64,000 nt of DNA. Origin: Chryseobacterium piperi (GTDB lineage: Bacteria > Bacteroidota > Bacteroidia > Flavobacteriales > Weeksellaceae). Positions 61,788-64,000 of the stretch are shown in pieces; the stretch's first letter is position 1; every line of letters begins with the position of its first letter. The notes under the pieces are model-generated. The model searched no databases, was not told the origin of the DNA, and was given only the letters and a program-made list of their open reading frames with translations. The DNA lies in contig NZ_CP023049.2 in the NCBI RefSeq assembly GCF_002285635.2, forward strand, positions 930,001 to 994,000, given 5' to 3'. Position numbers and translations under genes: made by a program.

Positions 61788-62981
61788 ATGAACACAAACA
61801 TTCAATACAAAATGCTATTCATCTTTTTTTTGGGATTATACGCTTTTATTCCTGCCCAAAAATCAGAAATGAAGACCCTGATAGAAGATAACTTTAAAAA
61901 TGCTGATGAGCAGTATAAACTCCTCATGAAAACACTTCCTGCGGATAAAGTTCCCCAAACCTATGACGCCGTTAATAACAAAATTATTAGTTATGAACGT
62001 ACCTGGTGGTGTACCGGTTTTTATCCGGGTTCTCTGTGGTATATTTATGAGCAGACCAAAGATCCGGTGATCAAAAAAGAAGCTGAAAGGGTTCTCGATA
62101 TTATAGAACCTAACCAGACCTATACCGGGAATCACGATTTGGGTTTTATGATGTTTTGTAGTTTTGGAAATGCATACCGAATCACAGGAAATGAAAAATA
62201 CAAAAACATTATTTTTCAGTCTGCTGCTTCTTTGTCCAGCAGATACAAACCGGGAGCACAAGTAATTCAATCATGGAATAGCAGTAAAAAGTTTAATGGG
62301 CCGGTGATTATTGATAATATGATGAATCTTGAACTTTTGAACTGGGTAAGCCAAAATGGAGGTGATTCCAAATACAAACAAATAGCTATCACCCACTCCA
62401 ATACAACATTAAAAAATCATTTTCGGCCAGATTACAGTTCCTATCACGTCGTAGACTATAATCTTAATACGGGTGAGGTGATCAAAAAGCAGACGCATCA
62501 GGGATATTCTGATGAATCGGCATGGGCAAGAGGACAAGGTTGGGGATTATACGGCTATACCATGATGTATCGCTTTACCAAAGATCCAAAATACCTGGCG
62601 CAGGCGCAGAATATTGCTAATTTTATACTGACCAACTCTAATTTACCGGAGGATAAAATTCCTTATTGGGACTTTAATGATCCGAAAATACCGAATGTGC
62701 CAAGAGACGCCTCAGCGGGAGCATTAATAGCCTCTGCCCTATTGGAACTTGGACAATATACAAAAGGCTCTGAAAAAGCAAGATATCTTGATGCAGCAAA
62801 ACAGATGATTATTTCTTTATCTGGTCCTCAATATAAAGCGGCAATAGGCGAAAACGGAGGGTTTATACTCAAGCATAGTACCGGAGCACTTCCATTAAAT
62901 TCTGAAATTGATGTTCCTCTTATTTATGCCGATTATTACTTTTTAGAAGCCTTAAAACGTTATAAAGATTGGTATCTTTAG
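61788..62981 (+). CDS. GH88 unsaturated glucuronyl hydrolase
   Basis: About 397 residues from the ATG at 61788; an ATG at 61713 lies inside susD. The signal peptide ends near FIPAQ. The (alpha/alpha)6-barrel carries the two UGL aspartates Asp117 in NHDLGFM and Asp176 in IIDNMMNL, with spacing close to that of Bacillus UGL (Asp88/Asp149), plus SDESAWARGQGWGLYGY. The enzyme hydrates the 4,5-double bond of unsaturated uronate at the non-reducing end of lyase products, releasing a keto-acid. No polysaccharide lyase gene is visible in this window, so the lyase must lie elsewhere. GH105 is the neighbouring family, but the aspartate motifs fit GH88. Confidence 0.9.
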   Translation: MNTNIQYKMLFIFFLGLYAFIPAQKSEMKTLIEDNFKNADEQYKLLMKTLPADKVPQTYDAVNNKIISYERTWWCTGFYPGSLWYIYEQTKDPVIKKEAERVLDIIEPNQTYTGNHDLGFMMFCSFGNAYRITGNEKYKNIIFQSAASLSSRYKPGAQVIQSWNSSKKFNGPVIIDNMMNLELLNWVSQNGGDSKYKQIAITHSNTTLKNHFRPDYSSYHVVDYNLNTGEVIKKQTHQGYSDESAWARGQGWGLYGYTMMYRFTKDPKYLAQAQNIANFILTNSNLPEDKIPYWDFNDPKIPNVPRDASAGALIASALLELGQYTKGSEKARYLDAAKQMIISLSGPQYKAAIGENGGFILKHSTGALPLNSEIDVPLIYADYYFLEALKRYKDWYL

Positions 62982-62997
62982 CCTAAAGTGAAAGACG

Positions 62998-64000
62998 ATG
63001 AGTACAATAATGAATTTATGCAGCCTGCTGATTGGTGTTTTATACTCTGCACAAACCCTGCTTGGGATTGAGCTTGTCAACACGATGCCTGTTTCCCGTT
63101 TCAATCAGGCTGTAGAAATACCCTTGGAAAAACTTCAACACCTCAAGGAAAGTACAACTTTTGTCATCAAAGATATTGCAGGGAACGAACTACCTTATCA
63201 ATGGGTCTACCAAGGAAACAAAAAACCTCAGCATTTATTGCTCATCGCTGATTTTACACCTAAAGAAATTAAAAAAATATATTTCTCAAAATTAACTCCT
63301 GGCCCTATTCCTTCCAGGGTTTCAGCACAACAGATTCCGGAGCGGTATGACGATTTTGCATGGGAAAATGATAAGGTTGCTTTTAGAGTTTACGGAAAAG
63401 CATTGGAAAAAAAGCCCGATGAAAATGGCTACGGTATGGATGTTTGGGCTAAAAGAACGTCCGCTCTTGTCGTTGCCCGATGGTATAAAAATGCAGATTA
63501 TCATACCGATCATGGAGAAGGACTGGATTTCTTTAAGGTAGGACATTCTCTTGGGGCTGGAGACTCTTTACCGGTAATCAATGATTCTTTGACTTACTTA
63601 GGCAATTATACTCAATATAGAGTTTTAGACAAAGGTCCTTTGAGAACAAGCTTTCAACTTTTTTACCCTCCAAAAAAAATCAATAACCAAAGTATGGGTT
63701 TAGTAAAGACCGTTAGCCTTGATGCAGGATCCCAGCTCAACAAGGTGCAGCTTGAATACTTACTTGACAAATCCGTGAAATTACCCGTTTTTGTTGGCTT
63801 GGTTCATTGGAATGGTAAAGGAACGAAGACTATTACTGATCATTATGTTTCTTATTGGCCAGAAGCGGATAAAAAAAATGGAAGCATAGGTACTGCAGTG
63901 CTTTTTGAAAGCAGCAGCAATAATTTTATCGATCGATTCCAGCATTTGGGGAATCAGGTGCAAGCAGAAAATAAGCATAAAATAACCTACTTTGCCGGAG
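62998..64000 (+). CDS. DUF4861 family secreted protein, N-terminal 334 residues (continues past the right edge)
   Basis: The frame opens at the ATG at 62998, 16 bp after the GH88 stop, and runs to the window end without a stop. A signal peptide ends near LYSAQ (~17). The mature part starts LGIELVNTMPVSRFNQAVEIPLEKL and includes YDDFAWENDKVAFRVYG and ENGYGMDVWAKRTSALVVARWY, with later DHGEGLDFFKVGHSLGAG. This matches the DUF4861 family, beta-rich proteins found in glycan utilisation loci; I know of no settled activity. Its position after GH88 suggests a glycan-active enzyme, for example a uronidase or lyase-like activity, but that is inference. Confidence 0.8.
   Translation, partial: MSTIMNLCSLLIGVLYSAQTLLGIELVNTMPVSRFNQAVEIPLEKLQHLKESTTFVIKDIAGNELPYQWVYQGNKKPQHLLLIADFTPKEIKKIYFSKLTPGPIPSRVSAQQIPERYDDFAWENDKVAFRVYGKALEKKPDENGYGMDVWAKRTSALVVARWYKNADYHTDHGEGLDFFKVGHSLGAGDSLPVINDSLTYLGNYTQYRVLDKGPLRTSFQLFYPPKKINNQSMGLVKTVSLDAGSQLNKVQLEYLLDKSVKLPVFVGLVHWNGKGTKTITDHYVSYWPEADKKNGSIGTAVLFESSSNNFIDRFQHLGNQVQAENKHKITYFAG

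Overview
The window looks like a chromosomal segment of a Bacteroidota bacterium of the class Flavobacteriia, most likely Chryseobacterium or a close relative in the Weeksellaceae. This rests on low GC, a SusC/SusD pair, a type IX secretion C-terminal sorting domain, TonB-receptor-driven uptake, promoters of the TAnnTTTG (-7) type, and the protein families present. The genus is an inference; no rRNA or tRNA gene is visible.

Layout. (1) 1-11079, mostly minus strand: metal and ion homeostasis. It holds a heavy-metal RND pump (inner-membrane subunit cut by the left edge) with its lipoprotein adaptor, an MgtA-type Mg P-ATPase, an MgtC family protein, an OmpR-type two-component system and a ClC channel/antiporter with CBS domains. 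(2) 11368-13453: a secreted esterase, a repeat-rich non-coding stretch and an orphan secreted protein. (3) 13641-18613, minus strand: a biotin operon in the transcribed order ferritin-like di-iron protein, bioF, bioD, bioB, bioA. A MocR/GntR regulator is divergent at 18679. (4) 20231-21089: an intact IS5-family element with a TTA target duplication. (5) 21315-30303, plus strand: a hydroxamate siderophore locus with TonB receptor, PLP decarboxylase, IucA/IucC synthetase fused to an acyltransferase, amine N-monooxygenase and MATE exporter. It is the ferrioxamine/bisucaberin type of logic. (6) 30533-38743: small redox and regulatory genes, including a FrnE-like DsbA protein, an HxlR regulator, two tandem imine-reductase-like proteins with near-identical promoters, an MFS pump, a CAT-like acetyltransferase, an aldo/keto reductase, a 3-hydroxyisobutyrate-dehydrogenase-like protein and a PPC/DUF296 protein. 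(7) 38856-64000: a glycan utilisation locus with GH20, a LacI regulator, a complete glucuronate-to-pyruvate pathway (transporter, uxaC, SDR reductase, uxuA, kdgK, eda), GH2, GH95, an M60-like metallopeptidase, SusC, SusD, GH88 and a DUF4861 protein cut by the right edge.

How it works together. The glycan locus appears to take a fucosylated, uronate- and amino-sugar-containing glycoconjugate, bind and import it through SusCD, trim it with exo-glycosidases, and send hexuronate through fructuronate, mannonate and KDG to pyruvate and glyceraldehyde-3-phosphate. The siderophore locus would make, export and re-import an Fe(III)-hydroxamate.

The least explained observations are these: (a) composite non-coding elements made of a 7-bp-unit tandem array followed by two conserved blocks, placed just ahead of bioA, an aldo/keto reductase and a dehydrogenase, with the array supplying the upstream gene's stop codon in two cases; (b) a canonical di-iron four-helix protein coupled to bioF, with a divergent MocR regulator; (c) two imine-reductase-like paralogues that share an identical operator-plus-promoter layout; (d) an M60 peptidase joined to FISUMP, CBM-like and T9SS domains.
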